A program made the translations under genes and the position numbers. From Planctomycetaceae bacterium (GTDB taxonomy: Bacteria > Planctomycetota > Planctomycetia > Planctomycetales > Planctomycetaceae), in contig PBOJ01000063.1 of assembly GCA_002724315.1 (NCBI GenBank), forward strand, positions 1 to 35,717: a DNA stretch of 35,717 nucleotides, in the 5' to 3' direction. The notes beneath the pieces are model-generated. The model did no database searches, was not told the origin of the DNA, and saw nothing but the letters and a program-made list of their open reading frames with translations. The first letter of the stretch is position 1; every line of letters begins with the position of its first letter. This document shows, piece by piece, positions 35,088-35,717 of this stretch.

Positions 35088-35717
35088 GTGCAAATCGCCG
35101 TCCTCAGCAATCCCGGCAGCTGGTATCTCAAGGACTTGTCCCGCGCCGCCCAACAGCGGGGGCACGAGTGTCTGGGGATTCGCTTTCCCCGAGTCGTGGG
35201 CACTCTGGCCGCCAATGGACCGGGAGAATCCGTTCGAGACACCGACGGCCACCTCGACAAAGCCGAAGCTGTGATCGTCCGCACAATGCCCCCGGGATCC
35301 CTGGAACAGGTGGTTTTCCGGATGGATGCCTTGGCTCGACTCGAACAACTCGGTGTCACCGTGCTCAATTCGCCTCGCGCGATCGAGTGCGCCGTCGACA
35401 AGTACCTCTCAACCGCCCGGCTTCTCGCAGCCGGGATCCCTGTCCCACCGACTGTGGTCTGCGAGAATTCCGACTCGGCAATGGAAGCATTCGACTTGCT
35501 CGGCGGAGACGTGGTGGTCAAGCCGATTTTCGGCGCCGAGGGCCGTGGCATCGTTCGAGTCAGCGATCCCGAACTCGCCCTCAGGACCTTCCGCACGCTC
35601 GAACAACTCAACGCCGTACTGTACCTGCAGGCTTTCATCGACCACGGCGGCTACGACGACCGGATACTGCTGCTTGACGGACAAGTGATCGGCGGCATGC
35701 GACGGCGAGCTCGAGAA
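35088..35717 (+). CDS. RimK-like ATP-grasp ligase, possibly H4MPT glutamate ligase (3' end outside window)
   Basis: The frame opens with GTG at 35088 after AGGAC and stays open to the right edge (210 codons). N-terminus VQIAVLSNPGSWYLKDL and the ATP-grasp features VLNSPRAIECAVDKYLSTARL, GIPVPPTVVCEN, VVVKPIFGAEGRGIVRV and LYLQAFIDHGGYDDRILLLDG match the RimK / MptN group, which adds amino acids (often Glu) to a carboxylate. MptN extends tetrahydromethanopterin with glutamate in archaea. Its place after mch supports a tetrahydromethanopterin-type role, but the substrate cannot be fixed. The C-terminal third is missing from view. Confidence 0.88.
   Translation, partial: MQIAVLSNPGSWYLKDLSRAAQQRGHECLGIRFPRVVGTLAANGPGESVRDTDGHLDKAEAVIVRTMPPGSLEQVVFRMDALARLEQLGVTVLNSPRAIECAVDKYLSTARLLAAGIPVPPTVVCENSDSAMEAFDLLGGDVVVKPIFGAEGRGIVRVSDPELALRTFRTLEQLNAVLYLQAFIDHGGYDDRILLLDGQVIGGMRRRARE

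Overview
The window looks like a chromosomal segment of a Planctomycete (Planctomycetota, Planctomycetia-type). The evidence is taxon-typical gene content: a DUF1559 pseudopilin-like protein with the H-x9-DG signature, a DUF1501 Tat-exported protein, a Tat-exported Gfo/Idh/MocA oxidoreductase, and archaeal-type methenyl-tetrahydromethanopterin cyclohydrolase (mch) in a bacterial setting. Coding DNA is GC-rich and tightly packed. No tRNA, rRNA, CRISPR array, insertion sequence or phage gene was seen; this is core and housekeeping chromosome rather than a mobile island.

Left part (1-8400). The minus strand carries the 3'-truncated nusA, whose acidic tail is built from 15-bp tandem repeats. Upstream of it, on the same strand, an apparently unannotated structured transcript has a good sigma70-type promoter and an intrinsic terminator. 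After one plus-strand helical-repeat-like protein comes the minus-strand lipid cluster rpmF-plsX-fabD-acpP-fabF-KS2. KS2 is a ketosynthase homologue whose active-site Cys is Glu and whose second His is Asn. fabG is missing from the gap between fabD and acpP.

Middle (8400-21600). Mostly single genes, often convergent or divergent: DUF1559, DUF1501, an S9 peptidase, aconitase, a secreted PDZ protein, a Gfo/Idh/MocA protein, an RluA-type pseudouridine synthase, a degenerate flavoprotein disulfide reductase homologue and a degenerate endonuclease III homologue. The AT-rich gap at 20701-20954 holds two perfect dyads that look like operators.

Right part (21700-35717). A fused ATP-dependent 5-oxoprolinase (HyuA-HyuB) lies near a cyclophilin, a MOSC protein and a DUF1445 (YcsI / D-glutamate cyclase-related) protein, which suggests pyroglutamate metabolism. 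Next is a compact four-gene operon with its own promoter and terminator. It encodes a Tat-exported [2Fe-2S] subunit, a molybdopterin subunit, an FAD subunit and a 73-residue Cys-rich protein. In the [2Fe-2S] subunit the three clustered Cys of the plant-type ferredoxin domain are replaced, at identical spacing, by Asp, and the fourth is lost, while the C-terminal cluster is intact. A DUF1326 protein follows. The last operon encodes two exported proteins of unknown function, then mch and a RimK-like ATP-grasp ligase that runs off the right edge.

A recurring theme is homologues of well-known enzymes that keep the fold but have lost defining catalytic or cofactor residues: KS2, the EndoIII-like protein, the Lpd-like protein and the ferredoxin domain of the molybdenum hydroxylase. 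The strongest leads for something undescribed are the modified molybdenum hydroxylase with its Cys-rich partner and the structured RNA upstream of nusA.
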